A DNA stretch of 64,000 nt from JBGMEA01 sp041447245 (GCA_041447245.1 JBGMEA010000026.1:186001-250000); one strand, 5' to 3'. Positions 1-9,087 are shown, counted from the first letter of the stretch. The notes: generated from the letters alone by a model not told the origin. Translations and numbers: made by a program.

Positions 1-1
1 C

Positions 2-67
2 CAAATATTCGGAATTACGGAAACATTTGTCGTGATGTATTCCAACATTAAAAAAGAGTTGTTTTAA
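2..67 (+). CDS. C-terminal tail of a truncated unidentified protein
   Basis: The window opens inside a reading frame that is open from base 2 to a TAA at 65-67 (21 residues, ending IKKELF). The other two forward frames stop earlier. A hairpin with a T-run follows the stop immediately, as expected at a gene end. Too short to assign a family. Confidence 0.35.
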   Translation, partial: QIFGITETFVVMYSNIKKELF

Positions 68-88
68 AAACTGCGAAAAGCAGTTTTT
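66..88. terminator. Bidirectional intrinsic terminator between convergent genes
   Basis: AAAAACTGC (66-74), a 5-nt loop, then GCAGTTTTT (80-88). A/T tracts on both sides let it work for the gene entering from the left and for the YihY-type gene coming from the right, whose stop codon begins at 89. Confidence 0.75.
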
Positions 89-925
89 TTATTCCGTTTT
101 TTTCTTTCTTTTCAAATAGTATATTGAAGCATTGAGATATGACCCCAGAAGCAAGATCAAACTGGTCCAATATAACCAGCCCAACAGAATAAAAATTCCG
201 CCTAGGCTTCCGAACAGCAATCCGTAATTGCTGAAATTATTGACATAATAACCAAACAATGATGATCCGAGTATCCAAAGGAAAGCCGCAACATAACCGC
301 CCCAATATACATCTCGGATACGAAGTTTTAAATTGGGGGCTGCTGCGTAGATGCTGCAAAAAACCATTCCGATCAAAAAAAATGTAACCAAATAACGCAT
401 GACCAAAAGGATCTGTATGAAGTTCAAGGCAAACAGGTCATTAAACAATGCATTGACTGAATTCATGATCACCCGGCCAAACACGACTGCAGCAAGCGTG
501 ACAAGGAACATGACACCCAGCAGCACGGCAAACAGGAATGACAATACCCAAAATTCAAGCACCGGTCGATTTTCGATTGTATGATAGGCTTTATTTGTCA
601 CCTTCATCAACCCTCTTGTTCCGATTGAAATAAAATAAATGGTCGGAATCAGAGTAACCAGCGAAAAATTGGCTGAAGACGCAATTTCATCCAGAATTTT
701 CTGAATGGTGGAAAATGCCTGTTGCGGCAAGATATAGCTCAGGTAAGAATAAATATCGTCTACCGGAAGTGTCAGTTTCCCTGCAAGAGTTATCGTAAAC
801 ATAATCAGAGGAATGATTGCCAGAATCATCGAATAAGCCAGTTGCGATGCACTGGCATATATTTCATCGGAAAAAATTACTTTTACCATCCGCTTGCCGA
901 GTTCTTTCATGTCCTCACGCTTCAT
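89..925 (-). CDS. YihY/BrkB family inner-membrane protein
   Basis: A 278-residue integral membrane protein with about six hydrophobic segments (roughly 29-48, 90-105, 130-152, 170-195, 205-225 and 240-265). The N-terminal part (ASQLAYSMILAIIPLIMF) and the later GGYVAAFLW and YGSLGGI-like segments fit the YihY/BrkB family, once misnamed RNase BN. No enzymatic role is established for the family. The ATG at 923-925 is preceded by AAGGAAGG about 9 nt upstream. It is a single-gene unit, divergent from the divIC-tatD unit and ending at a shared terminator. Confidence 0.85.
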   Translation of the reverse strand: MKREDMKELGKRMVKVIFSDEIYASASQLAYSMILAIIPLIMFTITLAGKLTLPVDDIYSYLSYILPQQAFSTIQKILDEIASSANFSLVTLIPTIYFISIGTRGLMKVTNKAYHTIENRPVLEFWVLSFLFAVLLGVMFLVTLAAVVFGRVIMNSVNALFNDLFALNFIQILLVMRYLVTFFLIGMVFCSIYAAAPNLKLRIRDVYWGGYVAAFLWILGSSLFGYYVNNFSNYGLLFGSLGGIFILLGWLYWTSLILLLGSYLNASIYYLKRKKKTE

Positions 926-1077
926 TCCGAATGTTCCTTCCTTAATGACGGTTGCATTATCATTATAGCCTCAATGACACATAATTGGCAAAGGATTCCG
1001 CTATTTTCTGTATCTTCATCCAATCATTTTCGAATACAAATATCGTCATAACGCTGATCTCAATTTCTGATTTACTG

Positions 1078-1105
1078 TTGATACGACTCTGTTTTGGTAT
1101 ATAAT
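1078..1105 (+). promoter_or_regulatory. Sigma-A type promoter for divIC-tatD
   Basis: TTGATA (1078-1083), a 16-nt spacer and a perfect TATAAT (1100-1105), about 36 nt upstream of the DivIC-like start codon. Confidence 0.7.
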
Positions 1106-1140
1106 ATAAAAAAGAATATAAAAATATGGGATGAACCGAT

Positions 1141-1464
1141 ATGGCAGGGAAACCGACAGTCAAAAAGAAAAAACAGACCAAACGAGCTTTAAATGTATGG
1201 GCTTTGTTACTGATTGTCATTACCGTGCCTTTTTTGTTTAATTTTGCGTACTTCATGATACAGAAAATCAAACTGGAGATCACAAAAAATAATCTGACTC
1301 AGCAAATCAACGAACAAACCGCTCAGCAACAGCAATACGAAGAGGAGCTGAACCGCGTCGGAACCGCTGAATATTACGAATATCTTGCAAGAAAATATCT
1401 TGGATACATTTATCCGGACGAAAACATATTAATCGTAACAAACCAAGAGGATACCGGAAACTGA
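1141..1464 (+). CDS. divIC: DivIC/FtsB-family septum formation initiator
   Basis: 107 residues with the layout of this family: a short basic cytoplasmic tail (GKPTVKKKKQTKR), one membrane span at about 19-41, a coiled coil at about 43-75 rich in N, Q and E, then the typical end with YLARKYLGY (about 80-92). Family members join the FtsL/FtsQ(DivIB) subcomplex that activates septal peptidoglycan synthesis. The upstream in-frame ATG at 1126 runs into TGA, so 1141 is the start. It is separated from tatD by one nucleotide, so the two are probably cotranscribed. It could equally be named ftsB; the fold is clear, the exact orthology is not. Confidence 0.75.
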   Translation: MAGKPTVKKKKQTKRALNVWALLLIVITVPFLFNFAYFMIQKIKLEITKNNLTQQINEQTAQQQQYEEELNRVGTAEYYEYLARKYLGYIYPDENILIVTNQEDTGN

Positions 1465-1465
1465 A

Positions 1466-2239
1466 ATGAAATTATTTGACACTCATGCGCACCTCACAGA
1501 CGATGCATTTGATAATGACAGAGAACAACTCATTGATTCGATCAAAACGCAGAACATGTTGGTATTGAACTGCGGTTATGATCAACCTTCCTGCGAAAAT
1601 GCCGTTGAGCTTGCTGCTCAATATCCTTTTTTTTATGCGGCGGTTGGAATGCATCCTCATGACGCCGACAGCTATAATGATCAATTTGAACAGGATCTGC
1701 GCCGATGGTTGCAACAGGAAAAAACAGTTGCGCTCGGAGAAATCGGATTGGACTATCATTATGATTATTCACCGAGAGAGACTCAACGTGAACTATTCAT
1801 CCGCCAATTAAAGTTGGCAGCAGAAATGGGAAAACCTGTTATGATCCATTCAAGAGAAGCATCGCAGGATACTTATGATATTCTCGAAAAACATATGGAT
1901 AAAAATTGTTCGGGAGTCATGCACTCCTTTTCTCAAAGCACCGAAATGATGCATCGCTATCTTGATTTAGGCATGATGTTCTCAATATCGGGTATTGTCA
2001 CATTCAAGAATGCCACTCACGTCAGAGAGACGGTTTCCGCCATTCCGCTTGACCGATTAATGGTTGAAACCGACTGCCCTTACATGACCCCGGTGCCATT
2101 CAGAGGAAAACGCAACGAACCGCCGTTTGTGCGTTATGTGGCAGAAACTGTCGCACAACTTAAACAGATCCCGACCGATAAACTGTGCGAAGTGACCTAT
2201 CGGAACGCACTGAATTTTTTCGACATTCCGGAAAAGTGA
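1466..2239 (+). CDS. tatD: TatD family metal-dependent deoxyribonuclease
   Basis: 257 residues, the usual length for the family, with a TIM-barrel amidohydrolase-like metal site. The metal ligands are visible: H7 and H9 in DTHAH, E92 in GEIGLDYH, H128 in MIHSRE, H153 in MHSF and D203 in ETDCPY. TatD proteins are 3'-5' exonucleases acting on DNA and RNA and have been linked to DNA repair and turnover. The start lies directly after the divIC stop, and a strong hairpin terminator follows. Confidence 0.93.
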   Translation: MKLFDTHAHLTDDAFDNDREQLIDSIKTQNMLVLNCGYDQPSCENAVELAAQYPFFYAAVGMHPHDADSYNDQFEQDLRRWLQQEKTVALGEIGLDYHYDYSPRETQRELFIRQLKLAAEMGKPVMIHSREASQDTYDILEKHMDKNCSGVMHSFSQSTEMMHRYLDLGMMFSISGIVTFKNATHVRETVSAIPLDRLMVETDCPYMTPVPFRGKRNEPPFVRYVAETVAQLKQIPTDKLCEVTYRNALNFFDIPEK

Positions 2240-2254
2240 ATTCATGTGCTACGC

Positions 2255-2281
2255 GGAACGTGTCACATGTTCCTTTTTTTT
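2255..2281 (+). terminator. Intrinsic terminator of divIC-tatD
   Basis: GGAACGTG (2255-2262), loop TCA, CATGTTCC (2266-2273; 8 bp with one G-T pair) and then eight T residues (2274-2281). Confidence 0.85.
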
Positions 2282-2374
2282 GATCGCATAGAATGAATCA
2301 AAGCTGTTTCACGCTTATTTCTTCTTTCTACTCACGAACCATTGCTTCGCATATAACATTTTAGGACATACTGC

Positions 2375-2401
2375 TTTGCCAAAATTTCCAAAAGTGGCAA
2401 A
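2375..2401. repeat. Inverted repeat upstream of the EamA gene
   Basis: TTTGCCA (2375-2381) and TGGCAAA (2395-2401) form perfect 7-bp arms around 13 nt, ending about 60 nt before the EamA start. It may be an operator for the transporter gene. No adjacent regulator gene is present, so this is only a candidate. Confidence 0.35.
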
Positions 2402-2461
2402 AAATACTACGGTTTTCATACAACTTAAATAGTCCCTGTACATTCACGGAAGGCATAGATT

Positions 2462-3355
2462 TTGAAAAAAAGCTATTTTTACATTTTTGGTGCTGCCTTA
2501 TTATTCAGTACCATGGAAGTTGCATTAAAATTGGGAGGGACTGCTTTTCAGCCAATGCAACTCACATTTCTTCGATTCTTTATCGGAGGTATTGTTCTGC
2601 TTCCTTTTGCATTGCATGACATGAAACAAAAGCGATATCACCTGAAAAAGGCGGATTTGGGGTATCTCCTTCTGCTCGGAATCATCAACATCTGTATCAG
2701 TATGCTCTTGTTCCAAATGGGCGTCATGCGCACCAATGCAAATTTGGCAGCTCTCATCATTTCCGCCAATCCTATTTTTACAATGATCTTTGCACAATTC
2801 TTTGTCGGAGAACGTTTTACTTTCCAAAAAGCGATCGTGCTGATTTTGAGCATCACCGGACTTTACATCGTTGCAAACCCGTTTGCACTGTCGGGCGGAA
2901 ATTATAATATCGAAGGAGTTTTATTGACACTTGGAGCAGCGGTGACGTTCGGTCTTTATACTGCTTTAGGGAAAAAACGAATTGATATAATCGGCGGACT
3001 CGCTCAAAACAGTTTGAGTTTCCTTTTCGGATCCCTGATTCTTCTGCTGATCATGCTGATAACCGGACAGCCCATCGTTGAAGGAATTACACTGTCCACA
3101 CTTCCGATTTTGATGTATACAGGAATTTTTGTCACCGCAATCGGATATTTTTTCTATCTCAAAGCAATCGATTTATCCGGACCATGCACTGCGTCTATGA
3201 CTTTCTTTGTAAAACCGATTTTTGCCCCGTTGGTCGCATTCTTTGTTTTGGGAGAATCGATCAGCATCCGTCTGGTCTTTGGTATTCTGTTTGTTTTGGC
3301 AGGATCATTTGTCAACCTGTTCGGCGATAAAATTCGCAAAAAAACCGCAATATAA
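2462..3355 (+). CDS. EamA/DMT family transporter
   Basis: 297 residues with ten hydrophobic segments arranged as two EamA repeats (about 1-140 and 150-290), the standard layout of drug/metabolite exporters of the DMT superfamily. The first repeat contains the FSTMEVALK and QLTFLRFFIGG signatures. The start is a TTG (2462-2464): a GGAAGG site lies 7 nt upstream and no better ATG exists. The substrate cannot be read from the sequence; relatives export amino acids or other metabolites. Single-gene unit, ending in a terminator shared with the convergent MalY/PatB gene. Confidence 0.85.
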   Translation: MKKSYFYIFGAALLFSTMEVALKLGGTAFQPMQLTFLRFFIGGIVLLPFALHDMKQKRYHLKKADLGYLLLLGIINICISMLLFQMGVMRTNANLAALIISANPIFTMIFAQFFVGERFTFQKAIVLILSITGLYIVANPFALSGGNYNIEGVLLTLGAAVTFGLYTALGKKRIDIIGGLAQNSLSFLFGSLILLLIMLITGQPIVEGITLSTLPILMYTGIFVTAIGYFFYLKAIDLSGPCTASMTFFVKPIFAPLVAFFVLGESISIRLVFGILFVLAGSFVNLFGDKIRKKTAI

Positions 3356-3406
3356 TTTGATCAAGCATGTGCAATTGCCTATATATCAAGACAGCATCGA
3401 CATCAA

Positions 3407-3441
3407 AAAAGAACCAATGCAATAACGTTGGTTCTTTTCTT
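3407..3441. terminator. Bidirectional terminator between EamA and MalY/PatB genes
   Basis: AAAAGAACCAA (3407-3417), a 10-nt loop and TTGGTTCTTTT (3428-3438), an 11-bp stem with T-rich flanks on both strands, placed between two convergent genes. Confidence 0.85.
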
Positions 3442-3453
3442 TTTGTTGTCTAT

Positions 3454-4635
3454 TTAATTTTTCAGTTCGTCATAGGCATGTTTGAGCTTATGTAACGCCT
3501 CTTCCACCATACTTCGCGGCGAAGCAATATTCAATCGTGCAAAATTTGCTCCGCTTTCACCGAACCATATTCCATTGTCGATTGCGATCCCGGCATCGTG
3601 CACAAAGAAGTCGTATATCTCCTGCCCGCGAATCCCGAGTCCCGAACAATCCAACCAAATCAGATAGGTCGCCTCCGGTCGTTGCGGTTTAATCAAAGGC
3701 ATTTCACTGCGAATGTATGTTTCAAGGAAACAATAATTTCCCCACAAATAATCTATCAGTTCATCCACATAGTCTTCACACCGATCATAAGCTACTTGGT
3801 ATGCAATCGGTCCGAACAGATTCATCACATTCATCGACTTTTCCATCTCGAATCCAAAAGCATTCAGATAATCCCGGTTTTCGGAAATCACGCAAGCCGT
3901 CTGCAGCCCAGCAGTATTAAATGCCTTGCTCGGCGATATCATGGTAATGGTACACTGAGCGAGTTCTTTCGATAAAGAGGCAATCGGAATATGTTTCGCA
4001 TGATGATAAACCAAATCGGAATGAATTTCATCCGACAAAATTATTGTCTCATGTTTCAGGCACAGTTCGCCCATATGCAGCAACTCACTCTCACTGTAGA
4101 CACGTCCCACAGGGTTATGCGGATTGCATAAAATAAATATTTCAGCACCGGAGATTTTCTTTTCAAAGTCTTCAAAATCAATTTCCCACCGTTCTTCTGT
4201 CTGGTTGTAAACCAAATCATTGCTGATAAATCCGCGCCCATTTTTTTCGATGATATCCCGAAACGGATAATATACCGGCTGTTGAATCATAATTTCATCA
4301 CCGGGCTTCGTCAGACTCATGATGCAGGCAGCAAGTGCAGGAACCACACCATGACAAAAAACGATATTTTCAGAAGAAATCTGCCAGCCATGCCGTTTCT
4401 TCACCCAGCGGGATGCAGGAGCGCCAAAATCGGGACCGACGTGGCTGTAACCGTAAATAGGGTGTTGCGATCTTTCACATACCGCATGCACGATTTCATC
4501 CGCACAGGGAAAATCCATGTCTGCTACCCACATAGGAACCAACTGAGGTTGATTCGGAAATACCATGTCCAAGCAGTCCCATTTATAGCTGTTTGTATTT
4601 TTCCGCTGAATAATTTGATCGAAATTATATTTCAT
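3454..4635 (-). CDS. MalY/PatB family PLP-dependent C-S lyase / aminotransferase
   Basis: 393 residues, a fold-type I PLP enzyme. Visible landmarks: the N-terminal LVPMWVADMDF signature typical of MalY/PatB (about 32-42), NPHNPVGR (171-178), the PLP-ring aspartate in SDEIHSDL (D202) and the Schiff-base lysine in SPSKAFNTAGLQ (K237). Family members cleave cystathionine, cystine or related C-S bonds to pyruvate, ammonia and a thiol; some act as aminotransferases, and MalY also has a regulatory role. It lies downstream of the reductase and amino-acid transporter genes and has its own copy of the shared TTAACAATATT element before its start, so it probably belongs to the MarR regulon. The exact substrate is unknown. 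Confidence 0.88.
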   Translation of the reverse strand: MKYNFDQIIQRKNTNSYKWDCLDMVFPNQPQLVPMWVADMDFPCADEIVHAVCERSQHPIYGYSHVGPDFGAPASRWVKKRHGWQISSENIVFCHGVVPALAACIMSLTKPGDEIMIQQPVYYPFRDIIEKNGRGFISNDLVYNQTEERWEIDFEDFEKKISGAEIFILCNPHNPVGRVYSESELLHMGELCLKHETIILSDEIHSDLVYHHAKHIPIASLSKELAQCTITMISPSKAFNTAGLQTACVISENRDYLNAFGFEMEKSMNVMNLFGPIAYQVAYDRCEDYVDELIDYLWGNYCFLETYIRSEMPLIKPQRPEATYLIWLDCSGLGIRGQEIYDFFVHDAGIAIDNGIWFGESGANFARLNIASPRSMVEEALHKLKHAYDELKN

Positions 4636-4655
4636 TATGATACCCCAACTGACTC

Positions 4656-4668
4656 TTAATATTGTTAA
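4656..4668 (-). promoter_or_regulatory. Candidate MarR operator, copy 3 (upstream of MalY/PatB)
   Basis: Reads TTAACAATATTAA on the minus strand, a near-palindrome with TTAA at each end, 20 nt before the MalY/PatB start codon. The first 11 bases are identical to elements at 9936-9946 and 10115-10125. It lies just downstream of a possible -10 (TATAGT, minus strand, 4677-4682). Confidence 0.55.
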
Positions 4669-4696
4669 ATAGCTTAACTATAATCGCAGATAATTT

Positions 4697-4740
4697 AAAA
4701 CTTCATCATCGAAATTCCATCAGCCATCCCGATGATGAAG
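4697..4740 (-). terminator. Terminator after the OYE-type reductase gene
   Basis: A perfect 11-bp stem: CTTCATCATCG (4701-4711) and CGATGATGAAG (4730-4740) around an 18-nt loop, followed on the minus strand by TTTTAAATT. It should end or attenuate the ABC transporter-reductase transcript before the MalY/PatB gene. Confidence 0.65.
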
Positions 4741-4757
4741 AGCTTGCAAGCACGTAA

Positions 4758-6689
4758 TCAAAGATTCATTGCCGCATCATATCCGTTTCTTGTCGCCTGA
4801 AGAATGAAACCTATTTTATGGCAATCACCCAAACAGCGCGCATTTTCGGCTGCATTCATCAGCGCCAACGCTTCTTCTGTTCTTGAAGAAAGCCCCGTAG
4901 ACAATATCACCTGATCGGAAGCAACCTGCATCGCATTACCTGCATGATCCACGCACTCAATTCCGAATTCGTTTATCTGCGTACATTTTGTTCCGGTCAA
5001 TACTTTCACGCCGTATTCTTTCATTTTGACTTTCAATATACTGATTTGCATAAATCCGGCACCAATCAATACATCATTGCGCATTTCCACCAATGTGACA
5101 TCTTTTCCCTGCATCGCAAAACCGATAGCCGCTTCGCATCCGGTCATCCCTCCGCCGAGTATAACCAATTTATTTCCCGTCACTTGCGCCTTCCCTTTAT
5201 ATATATCTAAAATCGGAATCCCTTTTTCGACTCCGGGAATTGGCGGAACGATCACATCTCCGCCGATGGCAACAAACAATTGATCCGGACATTCTTTTTT
5301 CACATATTCAGGGGTCACTTTTGTATTGTATCGAATTTCAACAGCCGAACGCTCGATCTCACGGAGAAGATGCTTTTTAAAAAAAGTCAAATCTTCTTTA
5401 AATGGCTCTTTGTCCGCATATCGAAGCAATCCAAACAATTCATCCGATTGTTCGCAAAGCACGACTTGATGCCCTTGTTTGCTCGCAAAAATTGCCGCCT
5501 GTATCCCTGCCGGCCCGCCGCCTGCGATCAATATTTTTTGTGGAGTTGCAGGCAATTTTGGCTTTTCATGGTATTTTTCCAATCCGATGATGGGATTGAC
5601 CGAACACTTCAGTGTTGTATTGTCATATCCGCAGCTGATGCAGGTGTTGCACCTGATACATGGAGTAATCTCATCCGCATGACCGGACTTCGCTTTATTC
5701 GGGAACTCCGGATCGGCAATCAGTCCGCGACAGAGCACCACATAATCTATTTTCCCTTCAGCCAAAAACTGCTCGATTTCATCCGGACGGTCAATTGCCC
5801 CGACTACTCCGACAGGCATGGATACATGCTTTTTAATTTCTGCCGCCGCTTCCACATTCAGGTTGCGGGGAAGAAACCACGGCGGCATGCTGTAATTTTC
5901 CGCCACACTGTCATTCAGAGATCCATGGGTAACATGAATCATATCTGCTTTCCCTTCCAGTGCCTGGGCAAACGCAATGGCATCCTCCAGTTCAGTTCCG
6001 CCTTGCACTCCTTCCGAATGGCTGATACGGACTTCAATCGGGAAATCCTTTCCGCAGTATTCGCGAATTTTCTCCACGACCATTACACCGAAGCGGCATC
6101 GATTTTCGATACTGCCTCCAAACTCATCCGTCCTTCGATTCCAGACAGGAGAGAGAAATTCATGAATGAGCCAGCCGTGTCCTGCGTGAACAAGACACAT
6201 TTCAAATCCGTAATATTTGGCATTGTATGCAGCCTGTCCATATGCATCTATAATTTCGGAAATCAAATCCTTGTCCATTTCAAGGACTTCATTTCCGAAC
6301 ATATCTTTTTCAATATAACTGACTCCATAATTGATGCGATTGCGGTCTGTAAAATGAGCACCTGCATGGTCAAATTCAATGGAGGGAATTGCTCCCATCT
6401 GTTTCACGGCGGTTGTCAGATCATAAAATCGCGAAAGATTTTTTCGATTAAACATTTTCACCTTATAGCTGTAATCAACACAACCTGTCGGATGAACGAT
6501 TACATCACCCAATGTCACATTTGCGGCACCGCCTTTTGCAATCATACGGTAATAAGAAATATTATTGTCAGTGAGCAGATCCTCCGCGCCCAAGTCTTTC
6601 ATGGAAGAAGGAGCATTGAGTATTCTGTTTTTAAAAATGGTATTCCCGACTTTCATCGGCTCAAAAATATGAGGATAATATTGATTCAT
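4758..6689 (-). CDS. Old-yellow-enzyme family 2-enoate / 2,4-dienoyl-CoA reductase (FMN, 4Fe-4S, FAD)
   Basis: 643 residues. An N-terminal OYE barrel (about 1-335) contains the substrate-site VHAGHGWLIHEFLSP region. A cysteine cluster CIRCNTCISCG followed by LKCSVNP (about 344-366) holds the 4Fe-4S centre. Then come two dinucleotide-binding folds, GGGPAGIQAA (about 390) and LGGGMTGCEAA (about 515), for FAD and NAD(P)H. This is the domain order of E. coli FadH, enoate reductases and the bile-acid enzymes BaiCD/BaiH. These enzymes reduce C=C bonds conjugated to a carbonyl or carboxylate and are common in anaerobes. The start at 6689 has AAGGGAG 9 nt upstream; the upstream in-frame ATG at 6713 does not. 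It follows the ABC permease gene by 34 nt, so the reduced compound may derive from the imported substrate. Confidence 0.88.
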   Translation of the reverse strand: MNQYYPHIFEPMKVGNTIFKNRILNAPSSMKDLGAEDLLTDNNISYYRMIAKGGAANVTLGDVIVHPTGCVDYSYKVKMFNRKNLSRFYDLTTAVKQMGAIPSIEFDHAGAHFTDRNRINYGVSYIEKDMFGNEVLEMDKDLISEIIDAYGQAAYNAKYYGFEMCLVHAGHGWLIHEFLSPVWNRRTDEFGGSIENRCRFGVMVVEKIREYCGKDFPIEVRISHSEGVQGGTELEDAIAFAQALEGKADMIHVTHGSLNDSVAENYSMPPWFLPRNLNVEAAAEIKKHVSMPVGVVGAIDRPDEIEQFLAEGKIDYVVLCRGLIADPEFPNKAKSGHADEITPCIRCNTCISCGYDNTTLKCSVNPIIGLEKYHEKPKLPATPQKILIAGGGPAGIQAAIFASKQGHQVVLCEQSDELFGLLRYADKEPFKEDLTFFKKHLLREIERSAVEIRYNTKVTPEYVKKECPDQLFVAIGGDVIVPPIPGVEKGIPILDIYKGKAQVTGNKLVILGGGMTGCEAAIGFAMQGKDVTLVEMRNDVLIGAGFMQISILKVKMKEYGVKVLTGTKCTQINEFGIECVDHAGNAMQVASDQVILSTGLSSRTEEALALMNAAENARCLGDCHKIGFILQATRNGYDAAMNL

Positions 6690-6723
6690 GAAAAGATCTC
6701 CCTTCAGAGGCAAAATATTCGTA

Positions 6724-7446
6724 TTATGCGATCCCTTTTTGTCTCAGTTTTTTTTCAAAATATGCAAACGATTGTTCCAAAACAAGCGTAATAATCCAGA
6801 ATACAATCATAGATGCGGTATAAACTTCCAGATATTTCAAATTTAACGCGGCTGCAATTTTTGCTCTGGCAAATATTTCAACAACCGTTATCGTGAATAC
6901 CAGTGTTGTTGCTTTGATCATGATCGAAAACGAATTGCTGACGTTGGGCAAAGCAATCACCATTGCCTGAGGCATCACAATTCTTCTTAATATCTGTCCG
7001 GTTTTCATTCCGATGCTTTTTGCTGCCTCTACCTGTCCGTAATCGACTGCCGTTATCGCCGAATAGAAATTCACCGAGAGGTAAGCTCCCACATTGAACG
7101 CAAATGTAACAATCGCAGTAATGACAGGCGGAAACGATTGGAACGTATATATCTGTGTACCACCGAAAAGATGATTGATTCCGCTCATCATCAGGGGAAT
7201 GCCGTAATAAAAAGCATACAATTGGATCAGCAAGGGAGTGCCCCGTCCGATAGAAACATATAAATTACTGAGATGACGCAATACCGGGACGCGGTAAATT
7301 TGAATTAAGGCCGTGAAAATTCCGGCAATCACTCCGATAATACAGGAGACAGTACCGATAAAAAACGTAGTGGGGAGCCCACTCAAAATGTCCCAGAAAG
7401 ACTTAACGGCAAATCCGACGTCATAGATTGCTATCAATGCCGACAT
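6724..7446 (-). CDS. Polar amino-acid ABC transporter permease (second)
   Basis: 240 residues with about five membrane spans and the HisM/GlnP-type inner-membrane signature, including the N-terminal SGLPTTFFIGTVSCIIG segment and the EAA loop region EAAKSIGMKTGQILRRIVMPQA, where it contacts the ATPase. It should pair with the permease just upstream as a heterodimer. The ATG at 7444-7446 has GAGAGG 6-7 nt upstream and overlaps the upstream permease gene by 13 nt, so translation is probably coupled; an in-frame TTG at 7467 is less likely. Part of the four-gene amino-acid importer. Confidence 0.9.
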   Translation of the reverse strand: MSALIAIYDVGFAVKSFWDILSGLPTTFFIGTVSCIIGVIAGIFTALIQIYRVPVLRHLSNLYVSIGRGTPLLIQLYAFYYGIPLMMSGINHLFGGTQIYTFQSFPPVITAIVTFAFNVGAYLSVNFYSAITAVDYGQVEAAKSIGMKTGQILRRIVMPQAMVIALPNVSNSFSIMIKATTLVFTITVVEIFARAKIAAALNLKYLEVYTASMIVFWIITLVLEQSFAYFEKKLRQKGIA

Positions 7447-8165
7447 TTGAACGCCTCTCTTTCCCAACCGTTGGTTTTGTGCGAATCACCGAGACGGTTT
7501 GTTATATAGTTTGTGATAATTTCAAGAGCCTTGGAAACAATCCAGTAAATAATTGCCGCGGAAGTAAGGTTCTCCAACCTGTGCAGTCCGTACGTTGCGC
7601 TCATATAATTGCTTGTTCCACCCATCAGATCAACCACTCCGATCAAGCTGGCCATCGACGTGTCTTTCAGCAACATAATCGCATAATTGCAGAACCCAGG
7701 CAAAAACACTTTAAATGCCTGAGGAATGATGATTCTTGCATAGGTGCTGAAAGGCGTCATGCCTATGCTTGCGGCAGCTTCAAATTGACCTTTATCTACT
7801 GCCGAAAATGAAGACCGCAGAATTTCTGCGAGATAAGCGGCAGAGTTGAATGTCAGAGATAAAATTGCGAAAACAACCTTGCTCCAACCGTTAATATTGA
7901 TTCCAAACTGCAACAGAATGACAGGAAGCCCGTAGTAAATCAAAAAAATCTGAATCAGCGGAGGCGTTGCCCGCATGCTGAATATATAAAACTGTGCGAA
8001 TGCCCGCAATGCTTTGTGCTTACTTTCTCGCATTGCCATAATGACTGCCCCCAATGCAAGCCCCAAAAACAGGGGCAATGCAGTGAGAAGCAAAGTCATC
8101 GGCAAATAACTGAGTAGTTTTGGGATCACTTCAAAAACAATCTTGATATCATATGAACTGCTCAT
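7434..8165 (-). CDS. Polar amino-acid ABC transporter permease (first)
   Basis: 243 residues, same family as its downstream partner: hydrophobic spans, an N-terminal LPMTLLLTALPLFLG segment and an EAA loop (EAAASIGMTPFSTYARIIIPQA). The ATG at 8163-8165 has AGGAG 9 nt upstream; the in-frame TTG at 8174 would abut that Shine-Dalgarno directly and is rejected. It lies 37 nt downstream of the binding-protein gene and overlaps the next permease. Confidence 0.9.
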   Translation of the reverse strand: MSSSYDIKIVFEVIPKLLSYLPMTLLLTALPLFLGLALGAVIMAMRESKHKALRAFAQFYIFSMRATPPLIQIFLIYYGLPVILLQFGININGWSKVVFAILSLTFNSAAYLAEILRSSFSAVDKGQFEAAASIGMTPFSTYARIIIPQAFKVFLPGFCNYAIMLLKDTSMASLIGVVDLMGGTSNYMSATYGLHRLENLTSAAIIYWIVSKALEIITNYITNRLGDSHKTNGWEREAFKCRH

Positions 8166-8202
8166 GCCGATCAACTCCTAATATAATTGTTTGGTAAGCT
8201 TA

Positions 8203-9009
8203 TCAATTAGCGGTGCGTGCTGTCACATCTTCTCCGTCATACCATTTTTCAGAGAGCTGGGTCAGAGTTCCGTTTTCTTTTAATTCTTTAATCGCTTCCG
8301 TTACAGCTTTATTCAAATCAGTTTCTTCTTTATTCGTAAATGCATAGGCACCAACGGTTGCTACCGGATCAGACATTTTCAGATCCCATCCATCCATCAA
8401 ACCGGAGAAAATATTAAACGCATCAGCATTTGTCAGATATGCATCGTAAGTTCCGTCCATAACAGCCTGAAAACCATCTGTATAACCATAAATATCCACT
8501 AAATCATAGTTCAATTTTTGATTGTTCGATTCCCAATCGACCAAAACACTGTAAAGACCGTTATTCGGAGCAATCGGCGTTAATGTTTTACCGACACAAT
8601 CTGCGAGCGAATTAATAGTACTGTCTTGTCTGACGGCAAGAATCACATAGTAGTAGCTGAGCGGTTCATCTACCTTTAAAAATGTTTCTTCCCTGTCCGA
8701 AGTCGCCATCAATCCGGCTGTGCCGAGTTGATATTTATCTGTCTGCAAGCCGGCAAGCATCGCTGTCTGATCCGTTGCCTCATATTGGAATTCATATTGC
8801 GGCAACAGTTCATCGACCGCTTTCATAATATCAACTTCGTAACCCGTAATTTCTCCTTTTTCGTCCACATAGGTGACAGGCATTGCATCGTTGGTTACAC
8901 CGACTGTGATCGTTTTGACAGAATTCGCATCGGACGAATTTTTTCCGCAGGCAGAAGCGCCGAAAATCAACAATCCAATCAGGAAGAGTGCTACCAATTT
9001 CTTTTTCAT
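8203..9009 (-). CDS. Amino-acid ABC transporter substrate-binding lipoprotein (SBP_bac_3)
   Basis: 268 residues. The N-terminus is a lipoprotein signal, KKKLVALFLIGLLIFGASAC, with the lipobox ASAC, so the mature protein starts at Cys21 and is anchored outside the membrane. The rest is a family-3 solute-binding domain: ITVGVTNDAMPVTYVD, GYEVDIMKAV, a GTAGLMATSDRE segment carrying the arginine that usually holds the substrate carboxylate, and a C-terminal LSEKWYDGED. Ligand type is amino-acid-like; with a C-S lyase in the regulon a sulfur amino acid is possible, but this is inference. Confidence 0.9.
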   Translation of the reverse strand: MKKKLVALFLIGLLIFGASACGKNSSDANSVKTITVGVTNDAMPVTYVDEKGEITGYEVDIMKAVDELLPQYEFQYEATDQTAMLAGLQTDKYQLGTAGLMATSDREETFLKVDEPLSYYYVILAVRQDSTINSLADCVGKTLTPIAPNNGLYSVLVDWESNNQKLNYDLVDIYGYTDGFQAVMDGTYDAYLTNADAFNIFSGLMDGWDLKMSDPVATVGAYAFTNKEETDLNKAVTEAIKELKENGTLTQLSEKWYDGEDVTARTAN

Positions 9010-9087
9010 ACCATTTCCTCTTTTCTTTATATTTTATATTTATTTCATATCCGTATTGCGCTGCAGCAATCGGATGAAAAGAAATCG

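Noticed and set aside
963..1283. 106-codon frame on the minus strand over the divIC start
   Set aside because: It crosses a good plus-strand promoter and the divIC gene, has no ribosome binding site and no family features.
5280..6791. 503-codon open frame on the plus strand
   Set aside because: It lies opposite the OYE-type reductase, whose domains and cofactor motifs are unmistakable; the plus frame has no recognisable domain and a biased composition typical of an antisense shadow.
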